A stretch of DNA of 64,000 bases, from contig JAPEIS010000001.1 of NCBI GenBank assembly GCA_029531795.1, forward strand, positions 5,270,001 through 5,334,000, in the 5' to 3' direction. Source of the DNA: Sclerotinia nivalis (lineage: Eukaryota; Ascomycota; Leotiomycetes; Helotiales; Sclerotiniaceae). The position numbers and the translations under genes were made by a program. The notes below the pieces were generated by a model. That model did no database searches. It had not been told where the DNA came from and saw only the letters and a program-made list of their open reading frames with translations. This document shows positions 45,799-59,033 of this stretch, piece after piece; the first letter of the stretch is position 1, and each line of letters starts with the position of its first letter.

Positions 45799-48700
45799 TT
45801 AATAAATGCCATCATTTTCCCGAGAGAAAGTTTTCTCCAATGGTTCTCTCATCCCAAAAGCCCCATTGCTCAATTCTTTCGCAGAGGCCGACCAGTTTCT
45901 GCGATCGATCTCATCCAAGTCACTCACACGTTGCGAAATGAGTGCTTCTTGTGTCATTGCAGCTTGCCAAAATTGTGAAATCTCGCTGATAACTGATCGT
46001 GCACCGTGAAAGGAGCTGATGATAGATGGTATCGAAGCTCTACTTGGTTTGGCTGAAAGAATGTCGACTGCGGAGATAATTGCATATCCCACGAATGGTG
46101 AAGAGAATTCTGTTAAAGTGCCCGAGCTCGGCGACCTCATGCCAGAAGACTCGCGTCGATTAGCTACAATATTCATAACTTCTAGAAGAGACTTTGCGTG
46201 CTCCTCGGCTATACAAACGTAACGGTGATGTAGTGAATTGTCAAGACTGTATGGCTGGACATATCGATGCAGTTGCATAAACGTTGTGTGATACACTGCA
46301 TGCATCGTTATGTAGGTGCCCAGTTCTGAATCATCGGACACTCTTTCCAATGCTTCTGATGGGATGGCAAAGCGATTTGGTAGTGTACTTTTCCAACTTG
46401 AGAGGCGATCCATGATAGATCTGTAGAAGTTGTTAAACTCAGAGCCACTTATTGGATGTGGTCGTTGTGAATTGCTGTAAATATTGGACATAACGTCACC
46501 CCAAATCGTTGATACGTTTATCAGATATGCCATTAGGCCTATAGTCCGTGGATAGTCCTGAGATCGCGGGTTCGATGCCTCAAAAAGAGGATTCTGGACG
46601 TTAATCTGGTTGTCGAAGCTTTGGTCATCGCAAGGTAGCCGGAGGTATACGTGTTTCGGGTCAACCATGCTCAAATGGCCGGAGCCAAAGCCGTTAAATC
46701 TATCCATAAGATAACAGCTCCAGAAGGTTCGTCTCCTGCACTCAGCATATCCACTGAAGTTGAGTCCGAAAGGAAAACTCTTGAGATAAGCATCGTCGCT
46801 CTTCTCAATCTCGACATTCAACTTCAAACCGGAAGCAGCTCTCACTGCAGACCCACAGAAATCCCAAGAATCGTTGGGATTGTTGATTGCAAAGTAGTAT
46901 AGAGCCAAAATCAAACGAGCTTGAACCAACTGGATGCAAATTCGGCGACTGTCGCATGCATGTCTTGCAATCGCGGCATATCTTGCACCCAAATGCTTGT
47001 GTTTAGAGTTCGGAGAGAAAGCTGCTCCAAGGGCAAGTATGGAATATATGAGCATAAGATCATTTAAAGACTTATCCTGTGTAAAACGAGCCCATCTTGT
47101 GAATTTGTTTTTCGGAAACATGCAATAGGCGACCTCTGGAGCATATTTAAAGAACACTTCCAAAAGCTCGTCGGAAAGACCTGCTTCTGCGGAGTGGAAC
47201 GGGTCAATCTGCCAGTCTGACTGTAGGGTATGATCACTCGATCGGACGATTCTTGCCTCAGCCCACGCGGTGCTCGGAGATGTTGTGTCCTGAACAGAAA
47301 GTCGTGGTGAAGCTTCTGAAGCTACGGGAGTGTAATCATTGTAGCCGCTGCGCTGCCGCTTAGTATGTGGTTCTGCTTCAGCGCTTGCACGGCGTAGATT
47401 TTGTCGTGGTGAGACAGAATGGCTCACTTCACGCTCCTCGACTCTGAAAGATTCACCATCAGTTAAAGAAGAGCCTGGCCTTGGTAGACTATCTTCCGAG
47501 TCAGCTGGCGGTGTATCTGGAGAGCTCTGACCTCCTCGGGGACTGTTAAAAAGCCGCTATTAGCAAATGTGAAAATCATTGAGCAGAAAATTTATCTGCA
47601 TAAGTAGCATCGATTCTGTTGATTATGGTGACTCACGCATTCTTGAACTTGCACACCCTGCCAAACTTATCACACTGTACGCATCTAGGATAGTCTGGAT
47701 CACATTTGATCTTCTTCTCCCTACATGTGATGCACGCAATCGCGAGTCGCTTTCTTGGTTTTCCCGCCTTAGTAACTCCCCAATGAGCATTCACAACTTC
47801 TCCATCAATTACTGTCTTGCAGTGGGTTCCATCATCGTAAAAATAACATTGTCCTTCACCCGCAACATCGGCTTGCCTGACGAAACGAGGTAAGAACTGA
47901 GTTCCTGTCCAGATCTTCGGCCCCAGACCATCCTTGACCGTCACAGGCTCGCCCATCACAGTACCAGCAGGCGTGGGAAGGTAGTTCCTGTTGATTGGAG
48001 CATGATCCCGATACATTTGCCTCGATTCGTGTTCAGATCTGGAAACATGAGATTGATGTAGGTACTGATCAGGGAGAGCCCTCAAAGCTGGGAAGGCATC
48101 CTGTCGAGTAGCATCGGAGCGAGGCGACCAATTATTGCCCGAATGTACTTGACCTTGCCGTGAGTCATGATGCGAGAGTGGAGGTGCGTATCGAGGAGAT
48201 TCTGGCATAGGTCCTGAAGTGGGAGGTCCAGTGCGAGTAGATGGCGTAGGATAGTCTGGTCGGGAGCTATGTGGATAGTGTCGTGATGCTGATGAACGCT
48301 GAAAGTTTGTATCAAAGGGACGATCTGCGTGTAGAGGTGTAGTAGGCAATCGTCCATCTTGAGGAGATATTGATGGGAAGACCGGGCTCTGCCGGTCAGA
48401 GTATGGTGATTGCGCAAGTCTAGTTGGAGCCGGTACGCTACCAAAAAGGCTGTTTATTGATGGAAGTGGCTCTCGAGGAGTGAAAGCAGGGACTGGTTGG
48501 TACATATCTCCTCTCCTTCCTTGGTTGTAAGGTATTTTGGATTGTTCAGAACCAGGGGACCTTGGCAGTGAGCTGTTATTGTCACTTCTCTCGCGCAAAA
48601 TGTTGACTCGTTGCTCAGAACTGGTATGAAGAGGTGAAAAATCCTTGGATATGTTTTGCATCTCGCGAGAAGGTGAGATGGGTGGTCGGGGAAATATCAT
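45799..48700 (-). CDS. Zn(II)2Cys6 transcription factor with fungal_trans domain and internal zinc cluster
   Basis: Exons 48700..47637 and 47542..45799 give 935 residues. The zinc cluster CITCREKKIKC, then CVQCDKFGRVC, lies at residues 323-350 with C-x2-C-x6-C-x6-C-x2-C-x6-C spacing. It is preceded by a basic linker (GKPRKRLAI) and a well-ordered segment (GLGPKIWTGTQFLPRFV, then YFYDDGTHCKTVID). The 94-nt intron falls just after the cluster, and the join gives FKNAPRGGQSSP. The region from about IDPFHSAEAGLSDELLEVFF onward is the fungal_trans middle homology domain (LNDLMLIYSILALGAAF; RRRTFWSCYLMDRF). The N-terminal 270 residues are Pro/Ser-rich. I recall similar proteins annotated as RosA-like, but I am not sure of that name. 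Start: ATG at 48700; the frame extends further upstream but from a TTG and without conserved character. Confidence 0.88.
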
Positions 48701-49513
48701 TCTCGATGGGGAGTATTCAATATTGGAATAGACGAAGATATATGATGCGTCTCTAGGATCCGTACAAGGGCCGTATAGATGTTTCCCTTGAACGTAGCAA
48801 TGTGGCACAGACACGATTTGTGTCAAATAGTTCAGGATGCTTTAGTTACTTTCAACACTGAACAAATTCAGCTGACCTTGAGTAAGGGTGGTTGAGCTGT
48901 TTTCAAACGGCAGTCGTAATGAAGTGCCGCCAGTCTTGATTCGAATGACAGGGACAGTGGTTGAAAGAACCCCTAAGTATTTTGAGGGAGCACAATGTAA
49001 CAATGACACGAGGAGGACCCGAATGGAAAGTTGAGATGTGATAGGTATATTGGTATCAATGAATCCTGTCGGTAATGGAAAATTGAAAGTGTGGCTCATG
49101 CTGTGACCATAAGTTCGGACAAACCCATTATTCTGGAAGCAGAAGCTCGTGCGAGGCTTGTCGAAAAATATGCTTAGTAGACGGCTGGTATTTGAAGCAG
49201 GGAAAGAGATATAACAGGCATTAAAGGATGGAGTCAAGGATGATGAACCTGGTAGTTGCAGAAGGAATATGCAGTCCAAAAAGCTGGTCAGAAAAAGGCT
49301 AGAGATTGTTTGAACAGCGGGCCCTTTATGTATATGTGTAAGAAGAAGAAAGGCTCGAAGGGTCTTGAGGAAGGCGGACTCTGAATCTGTGATGATAAAG
49401 ATTAAACTAAGATTTATCGACCCAGAATTTCGTAAATCTAGCCAACACAGCCTATCCTTGCTCTCCTTAGACTGAGAGGGGTAATATAATACCGGGTGTG
49501 TTGAAAGTACCAT
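48701..49513 (-). promoter_or_regulatory. probable 5' leader/promoter of the transcription factor gene with a 223-codon upstream ORF
   Basis: An ATG-initiated open frame runs from 49513 to 48842 on the same strand, ending 141 nt before the predicted factor start. Its product (223 residues, Ser/Leu/Phe/Thr-rich) matches no family that I know and lacks domain-like blocks. It may be chance, an upstream ORF in a long leader, or a small unrelated gene. I see no splice pair that fuses it to the transcription factor. Confidence 0.35.
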
Positions 49514-52500
49514 AGACTATAGTGTGGTTCTTAGTCTAAAACTCCAAATCAACAGCTGCCGTTAGGAGATTTTGGAAGCGAATTCGTCCACTTTCGCGCT
49601 TCGGCATAAGAACAGAGCTAGGATAGAGCAGACGCAAATTTGAGCGATCAAAGACTCGAACTTGTGGGGTATCATCGATCGTGGGCCCGTGGCGGCTTAG
49701 ACATGATCTGAAAAGGCTGCCCTTGTCATAGAATGCTACAGGGTAGCTTGTGGGTACTGTACGCAGTCAAACCAGTTGAGCTGTGGTCAGATTCGGATAA
49801 TGAATATGGAAAATGGAATTTTAACTTAATTAGATTTGGTGCCATGTTCTGCACCATGCTCCTTGAAAGAAATCTTAGATATTTTCTTAACCGGGGATTG
49901 GTACGACAGGGGATAAAGCGTGGCATGGCAAGGTATGAGAGGCCAGCTCGCGAAATAAAATTGAGGGAGGGAGGGGTTGAGTGAAAAGACCAGGGGTTGG
50001 GATTTACTAGACAGTACGACTTCGTGCTGTGACATCCTACTCTACACCAAAATAGGCTTCCTCGCCTTGATTTCCCCCAAGGAGCATGTTGTATTGCCTA
50101 TAAATTGATAAGATCATTTAGCGTCTTATGTCATCGTGATTATGTGTAGCTTCATTATTAAAGGTATCCAAAGTTAAGTTGTCGGCTATCAGGAAGAAGT
50201 TTGACTCAATTAGTGGCTTCTAAGTAAGCTGTACTCGACACAATGGAGCGATTGGCACCAGCATCCTTTGAACCTGTTGTAGTCCAATACAAGAACTCTG
50301 ATGCACTTTCCCAGGGATTCATAACCAATACCGGTCTATACATGCAGGGAGTGTTTAGTTAGTTTGATTATTTGTGCTTATAGCCAGCTCCGCCAGTTTA
50401 TCAAATATTTTACTGTAAATGGTGGAAATATCTATCCTTCTCGCTTCGAAAGTAATCTTCCGTACTGTAATCCTAATGTCGGTAACAGCAATTTTTTGCA
50501 CACCACTTGGCTTGCTCGATTTTAACTTTAGTCTCCAGAAAAGCTGCCATTACAGCTGCTATCCACTTCCACTGCCGTCCGTCCCCATAAATTTTGAGTT
50601 TGTCAATGTTCATCCCCATCTCTTCTACTTTCCACCCTCTTTCCACTTTCACACAATATTTTCAAATAGGAATTGTAAGCGAATGCGAAATTAGTGTTTG
50701 TCTTGGTTTTTCTGTTATATCCATGTGGCCCGTGGGAAAGCATTTTATCATTCCGTCCTTCAAGTCTCCATATAATGCTTCTACCCGATTTCCTTCGACG
50801 CGGGAAATTCGGACGTTCTTAAAAACCCTGAGGGTCGTTCTGTTAATACAATATAGATCTACTCGCCGGTAGCTTGAGGCCTAGATGTAAAAGAATCTTG
50901 TTACGCTCGCATTCTATCGGTATATTTTATATTGTGGTGTATATCTACCTCTTTTAATCTTACAATATGTTATTCGGTGTGATCGATTATCATGCAGAAA
51001 CAGCTCAAAGGACTGAAATGGTTTACTCCCTTGGGCAAAACGTCGAAGGATTTGCTTATTCTGCGGTTGGGATTTCTTCATATCCCCGTTTAAATGATGA
51101 CCTTCATACCGAAAAAGGCCGTGAATGAAAGGATTTTGGTGGATTCATAGACATGGACTTATCCAAGTTGGGCAATATATGCTGTGCTGGGATTGCCAAT
51201 CCTACAATCGTACCACCTGCGGGTTAACCTTTACCTGACGAATCCACCAACGACTAGAACAGTTGGTTTTATACGATGTATACCCATGGCCATCCATACA
51301 AAATCTAGATGTATGGAGTACAACAAAATCGTTTCCAGCTCCGTTTCCCGTCTCCATCATCCCTCGGTACTCGGTACTGGGTACTGAAAATGCTTGGTCC
51401 CGAACAACTGGGAAATAATTGCAATTATGGTATGGGATGGGGGTTCCCTATCTGAGGCTATCCCCAATGCCTATTTGCTCTTCACAACCAATCATTACAA
51501 CTCCTGACAAAATTTACTAGATGTCCTTGAAAATCCAGAAAATTCTCATCAAAGTACTACCATAACTGGCATTGGTCGCCGACCGCCCGCTTTTTGTCGT
51601 CATTACACAACCTGTTACCTTTCCTATTCCGTCAGCTACTGTCTTGCTAATCATCAGTCATCATGTTCCCCCGAAATTTGAAACTCGAAAAGTTCGTATA
51701 ACACAATGATGAAATAATGATAGGCTCGGATAAGCAGGATTTACGAAGACAACGTCAAAGATCATCGCTAATCATTCTAAAATGATACAGTACTTCTAAT
51801 GATCAAGCAATAAAAATGTTCTCTGTTTCAACATTGACAACGTATATCGTCTCAAATAATATCTTGTTTTTATTTTGGTCCCGTCCCAAGGTAACGTTTC
51901 GATAACTTATAAAATTATGCAAGTGATGTGTTTTCCCCGATCAGGGACGTGCTCCGATCGGCCTCCAACTCGTTTGGGTCTAATACATAGATTTTACTTT
52001 GTACGGAGTATACGAAAAAGAAGAACGTTGACTGACCCACCAGAATGCTCAAACTTTGCGTATCCATTAGCTCCCGGCTGATCATGTGTGTATTGAGTCT
52101 GGCTCTGACTTATAAATATGTCAAAATGTCAGCCATAACCAGAACCGAACAAAGAACGAGAAGAAACGAAAAGAGCCGCACTTCAGGGGGTTTCTCATGA
52201 TGATCAAGCCACAAGATACTGAAAGCGCTAACTGTGAGATGCACCATTATAGATGCCGAGATTTAGTTATATTTTACAAAGATCTATTCCATCTGTTGAA
52301 AAAAGCAACTATTTGATTCCGATATAAATTTGAAACCCGTTCCTTGCATGCACAATTTCCTCTCTTCTTTTCCGTCCCAAGAGCCGAACGAAACCCGTAC
52401 AGTATGCCCAAATTCAGATTCGACTGCATATCTCTATACAGTGCCGCAAACGGGCCGCAGCATAACCACCTCCCCATATTGCTTGCTGCCTCGCAAGTAT

Positions 52501-55500
52501 GACCATTTCGGGTAATGTTCAAGTCTTACCCTGGGACGCGATCAACCGTGGAGACTCCAACGATTCGCTGGTGTGCAAAATGTGGTATTCCGTCTTACTC
52601 CAATGGCTAAGCGCGGTCGTCAACAAAAGTATGCTCTGTCCTTATAATGGTCAGATCCATCCATGTCCGAGGGAATATACCGAAAGGTCATCCAAAGAAC
52701 TGGTAGAGTGACCCGACTGTGCCTCTCGTCTGCAGGAACAAGCGCCGCGGCCTGGGACCAACCAAAATTATCTACACTCTGCAGATAATATGGAGAAGTA
52801 GGTCGGGTCTGCTGCCAAGACTTCAGGGGTAGTAATAGGCCTTTTTCATGGGTGCCACGAAGTCAACGATAAGGTCAGTCATAATGCCGTCGGACGTGCT
52901 TGCCGATTGACCCGGAAGGGGTGGAACTGCTGAGTTGCAGCACATCAGAGTGGGGAACGAGACCATTTTTCTTCCTTATAACAAAAGCAACTGTTTTATT
53001 AAATCAATGCCGACATGAATGCCAACACGAAAGAAGCATTCCCATATATTAACGGTGTGGCAAAACTCCCGTCAGTACGTAAAGCTTTCTACAAGTACTC
53101 AACTCCATAACTTGACATCGGCCGCGCTGCTTTGTGCTTATTTTATACGGCTTGAGTCTAATTCAAAAAATCAGATTGGACACAATAATTATGGATTGAT
53201 TCCTTCTGACTGCCATGCCCTTGTCATCCATGTGCCGCGCCCATCTAACGTCACGATGGCCATTGCTATCTCGGGATTAACCATATATTACCATAATACG
53301 CTGCTAGCGAAGCTTGATGTTACTCGCCCAAAGTACGACAATCGTAAAAATTTTAATTGGTTCATTTACGAATAAACTGTAAGCCCGTCAGCTTTGAATC
53401 TTCAAATCGTTTCCGTGTCATGCAACACTCTAAAGATAGCCCAATACATATAAAAGAGACCCAGACAATGGGTAAACAAACAAGTGGTGTAGATCGAAGG
53501 GGATCTAATTACCGGCCGTTGCACAAGAAGCACGACAATAAAAAAGCCTAAAGAGGCAGGTCGGTTAGGTGTTACCAATACCTTGGGTCAGCCTTCAAAC
53601 AATACCTATTTTATTAAATGAAGTGGAATTGACATGGATATCATTTACACTTTTTTTTATTAAATTAAATCAAGTTTTGGCAAGGGACGACAACCGGGGT
53701 GACTAGACGAAGAAGGGACATTCCTGCAGAGCGGAAGATATCCGAAGTTTATTTACCTTCTTTCCGCGGAGAGTAAAGGTAGTCTAGATTCTAGAGTGTC
53801 ATTGCTTCTGTGTCTTCTCAGCAAAGATTTAAGCAAAAGAAACAAGCATCTCACAGGCCACTCGTCAAATATTGCCACATTGAGGAATAGATGGTTGATC
53901 CCACGTTTTGTTATTTACTCCATACGGATCGTGAGGCAGATGGAGGTGGGTGTACCACTGTTATAAGCTGTATTCGAGGGTGTCTAGCGTCATTGAGGCT
54001 GCAAAATGTAACCCAAGAATGTACAACACTACCGATGAGGGGTCCGGATATGCCGTGATTCGTATAAATCCTAGAAAAGAGCAACAAGCTCATGATTGGT
54101 GCAAAATAACGAAGCGTAATATACCTACCAGTTGACCAATAAAAGAAAAGAGCGAAGAGCGAGATATGGGGAAGATCTAGCCCAGAATATATCCTGGATG
54201 AGCAAGTCTTAATTCCTAAAATAGTGGATATTTGCAATAGGAAATCTGGGACGAAGGAAGTCTAGGTAACTACGGTACCTACTTCGGCAAAGGCCAACAG
54301 TTGTCCTCGCCGAGGCATTGTTAGGGTCATTACCGGAAAATTGAATGATTTTGTTTTCACATCGGTAATATCATCCGAGTTTGGGTGGAATTGGAGAATC
54401 TAATTCCGGGAATGTACTTATTGACACCCCTATTTTCCTTGGGAGTCAGAATTAGTGTGTGAAGATGTATGAAACACTTGACGCTAGAGAAACCTTCTTG
54501 AACGTTTACTTTCTTCTGCTACGTGCATGTTGTATCTGCCAAGGTATATGTGCCTATATCCGATTCTACATTATTGTTCGACTTTGCATAAGCATGTTCA
54601 TCTGATGGCTGGGCATGCTGAGTGACAGTGGGTGTATTCCCAGTTTGGTAATTTTGTATACGTCCGTCCGTATGATTCTGTTGGCTGCGTGCAACCGAGG
54701 TGAAGGGGGTGGGCGGTAATGTATGCATGTATGATTGAATTAAATCAAACAAGTGATAAAAGGAGATCAAAAAGGACAAAAATCATACAATCTAATGCAT
54801 AACATAATTCACAACAACACCATCTCCTCATTCCTTTGTTCATTTCACACCCTAAAAAAAATACATCACACAGCAAATTTGTATGGCTTAGAAGCGTCCC
54901 AAGGGAATGGTTGCATTTATCCATCCATATCTCCAAGCTACAGGCCAATTATCCGATATCATCCTTCTTTGTTCTTCCGTTTTACCATCCAACCGCGCGT
55001 TTCAAATCAAAAATACCCTATCGCATCACTCGGGCATTAGTTACTGGGGATATACTCTGTACAGCATCTATACCGTATCTTCATGCCGTGCCACTAAAAT
55101 TATATCCAACCTCTCACGTCTCGATTTATTCTGCTGCCTTGTCATGTTGGAACTTTGGATTAAGAGTTGTGGAGATGAGAAAACAGCACGGCACATACTT
55201 TCCCGCATTGAACACACCCCCATTCATTCATTCATTAATCACTTGATTTGTCTTTTTTTGTTTTTGAAATTTAAAAAATTTAAAGTTTTTATTGCTTTTA
55301 CATTGTCTGCGCTCGCCACCTAATCAAATCCATGTTCCGCGTATGAACCCTTGAAATGACCTTGAAAAGACTTTGGAACCCACCTACAAATAAACTTAAT
55401 AAACCAACCTTTGCATGTTACCATATCCCCGGCCCGTAATGCCACATGGTATTTACGATCTTTAGCAGCACGGCACAGCAAAAACAATCTTGCGTGATGC

Positions 55501-58500
55501 TGTCAGCTGCGTGGCAGTCGAACGGCACAGCAACATGAACTTTGGGAATCATTTTTGACTGGTGATTGTGTGGGCCACGATGACACAATCTTAAATCCTT
55601 CATTCTATCATCCTTCCAAGTGTTTTTTTTCGAGGAATTGTGACGGCAATGAGAATATCTTCTAATTCTGGTTTCTTTAGCTTTTCAATATGTCATAAAG
55701 AAATGCGGGATCATTGACTAAGTATTCAGGAGGCACAATCAAGTTGATTTGGTGTAAGGCGCCTCATCTACCCATGCCGTAAGCACGCGTGCATGAAGAA
55801 GGAACCTATGTTTCTGATTTAGAAATATGGGGGATTCACCAAAATGAGGAAAGAGAAGGTTTCTAGAATTCCTACGCCGCATTCGATCCGTAGGATTTCT
55901 TCGATTTCTTTCGGTTGCAGCTTCTAACGATTATCTCACCGCTTATCATTCCCTGTCGCCGGGAACTTCCCAAATCCTTCGTGTGCTACCCTCATCCCTC
56001 GTGTGCAGCCTTTCTATAAATTCGACACCGCTAATGTCTAATATACGGCATACAAGATGTAAGACGGCACATTTCTTAGATGAAGACAAGAAACTATCGT
56101 GGTCTTCATGCGTGCTCTCCATTATTCTCGGCGTAGTCTGCTGATAAAACGTGTCCCGTAGGCAACAGAATAAATCCCTCCACCTTCCTCATTCTCTCAA
56201 GACTGCTTCTCCTTAAATCGTGGCAATCTCGTGGTCTCTTGTGGCAGTCTAGTTCGTTTTCTGATTCTGATGGAAAGCCTGCGTCATATACCAACAGCTC
56301 TGAAACCAGACAAAATGTACGTGAAAGCGGTTATCGGAATCTTTTGAATGGATGGCTAGACGGAAATTGTTCAAGCTACATAATCTTCCTTCATAGATTT
56401 CTCAACATCGTGAAATCCTGTTCTTCTACAATTGGCAAAGTCAAGTAATTCGGGCCCATGTCAATTATGGCAGTGAAAGCGGTTGTATTCACAACGACCT
56501 GTGTAGCCCAATGCTATTTTCATTTAGATGTTGAGTGTAGTTTCTCTTTCCGCGATGGAAGTCATCAGCAGACTAATATATTCATCGTAAATCTGGTGCA
56601 TCACCATGACATATATTACAGACTTCACAAGAATCATTCACTGTCACGTTCCTCCTTTGCATCACCTTCCTAAGGAACGCGCTGTGATTGACAGTCCTGA
56701 CCAGTCAGATGGTCTCAGTAGTCTAAATAAATCTCCAAATCGTGCACAAAGCCTTCTCCCACAATGTTATCAATCTAGCTGCAGCCCCTAGATAGGCTGA
56801 CACGCCATGAAGTGAGCCATCTATATGAACTTACCCACAAATTTGCTTGATGGTTCAGTTTCTGTTTGACGAACCCTTTCCTCTCTTGTGCCTCCTACCA
56901 ACATCCAAACCCAACCAACATCATGGAGGCCCAAAGACACGAATGTAAGTTTGCTTAGTCTGCATACTCTACGCGCTCGGAAAAGTTCTAAATTCGATAG
57001 ATCATGTATGCACAGCCAATTATAGATTGAAGGTTTGCAGGATATCATACATTGACAATTCCTCTTGTCGCTAAGTGTTGAACTATCACGGAGTAGATAC
57101 TAATTCTGTATATCTGTAATTCTGTAATGTTTGTTGTGTTTGGTAATGAATTGAATTCCTGCACTATCTTCCTCCCATCCAACAATGTCTCAACCTTCGA
57201 CGGGGCTACGAGGCGTGGAGACTGTACCCTTTGCACTTTCCTGCATAGATCCATTCATTTTCTACAAATGGCCTATTGCTGTGCATGATCTGTCAGTTTG
57301 TCAGTGGGTGTTAATTCCCGCACAAGTTGGTACACTATGTCTACAACAATGCCAGGCAGCAACAATAGAGCGCGTATATTCCTCCTCCATCACATTTCAA
57401 AGCCCCAGCACAGCCTCATCTGTTTGTCGAGGAGCATCCAACGGAGTCTAAGAAATGTAATATGAACCGGGTTTTTGTGTATATTTTATGACGGATGTCC
57501 GAGTGTACAGTGTACTCGGTATGGGGTGGTAGGTAGTATGGGGCAATCCGTAGGTCACTCGAGAGTCTCACAATCTGTATTTTCTGGAAGGAATTGGAAA
57601 AGAGAGGAGCTTGAGCGTTTGTGATTATGAACCCCGGCGCATGTATGGTTTGGATTCTTGGGTATCTTGTCTACTATAGGATATATATATATAAATAATA
57701 GAGGTAAAATTATATCCATCATCGAAGATTAAATCGATTAGTGAGTGAAGTGGAGCAGTAACTCTTGTTTTCATCCCATTTGTTCCTTCCTATTCTATAG
57801 CACAGATCGAGCATAAGTATATATTGCATTCACTCATAATTGCACATAACTTCATGACTTCTCATCTCCATCTTTGACCAACAAACTAAATCTCTCCGCA
57901 GCCCATGAACCCAAACGCATCCATCCCCTAAACGACTCTTCAAAAACAAAACATCGATACATTCCCCTTCCTTCTTCCCCCCCTCCTCCCTCCCCTCCCT
58001 TAAAAAACACAAATAACAACCCCCCAATACCACAGACGCGCAAAAACATCAATTCCCTATACATTTATCCTATTGCAGTCAGACCAATAGTCACAAGACA
58101 ATCTACTTACCAGCTGCTACACTCTCGCAACTACTGGATTGATGCTCGAGGTTAGGGTTTTTATCTATTGTAGGTGCTCAATGGGAATCGTATGGTATGT
58201 ATGGTATGGTGAGCCTGCTTTTTTGTGCTGTGATATGGGATAGAATGATGGTTTGAAGTTTGAAGTTTGGAGCATGGATATAATGGAAAAAGTCTTCCAG
58301 GTTGCTTGTTCTACTTAGGGAGGTATTTCGGTGCTTGTATTGCAGTTTGAATTGCGTTGTTAGTGTCTATTTTCATCAAGTATGTTGACTGTCGCTGTCG
58401 CCGTCGCTGTCACGGACACGGACACGGACACGGACACGGACACTGACACTGACACTGACACTGACACTGACACTATCACTGGCACTATATCCTCTCTTTC

Positions 58501-59033
58501 GTTCCTCTTTTGAGGAATGTAAGGAGATGCAAGTAGATACAAATAAATGGGAAATATCCATGTGAAATTAAAAATTCATGCATTCTCGTCTTGACGTTCT
58601 CTCCGCATATTTCGCAAATAATCGAATGTAAATTTATTAAAAAGCTTCCTCTCGCCACCTCACCTCATTATACACTAATCAGTGCTGTGTACTATACCTG
58701 AGAAAAATTTTCAATCTGTTTTGAAGATTAATCCGTTTCGAACACTGAATATCTTTGAAATACTCCTCCTACGTGCAAGGGGAATCCACATCAAATTCAT
58801 CAAAGTGTCCTCTAGACACATGGAAGACACGAAAGGACTAGCAGTTATGAAACAAATAATTTGAACTAAAGCCTCCCATAATCATAGGAACTTCGCCATT
58901 ACGTGCTTCAATAGCCCCGGAAAAAAAGGGAAAAGCTATTCAATAATTCATTATACCAATTTTATAACACAGGTCCCATCTTCGCGCAAACAATAACATC
59001 AACACTCCCCCAAACCATACCATTCTCTCTCTC
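49514..59033. other. 9.5 kb gene-poor stretch
   Basis: No open frame on either strand carries a recognisable domain, and I could not assemble exon chains with family motifs. The longest frames (for example around 53.0 and 54.8-55.3 kb) overlap each other in several frames and look like chance. I saw no transposase, reverse-transcriptase or integrase motif in the conceptual translations. Simple repeats are sparse except at 58411-58487. Small lineage-specific genes or non-coding RNAs cannot be excluded. Confidence 0.45.
58411..58487. repeat. hexamer array with a sharp variant switch (CACGGA to CACTGA)
   Basis: About five tandem CACGGA units are followed directly by about five CACTGA units, then degenerate copies; CTGTCG-type repeats lie just upstream. 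It reads as Val-Ser or Arg-Val dipeptide runs on the minus strand but has no coding support. Confidence 0.85.

Noticed and set aside
46560..46590. Box-B-like GGTTCGA motif suggesting a tRNA
   Set aside because: It lies inside the transcription factor coding sequence and no cloverleaf arms or matching A box surround it. A similar motif near 18700 was rejected for the same lack of arms.
54753..55323. Overlapping plus-strand frames of 95-138 codons
   Set aside because: Three frames overlap over the same AT-rich DNA, none has a domain, and composition looks non-coding.
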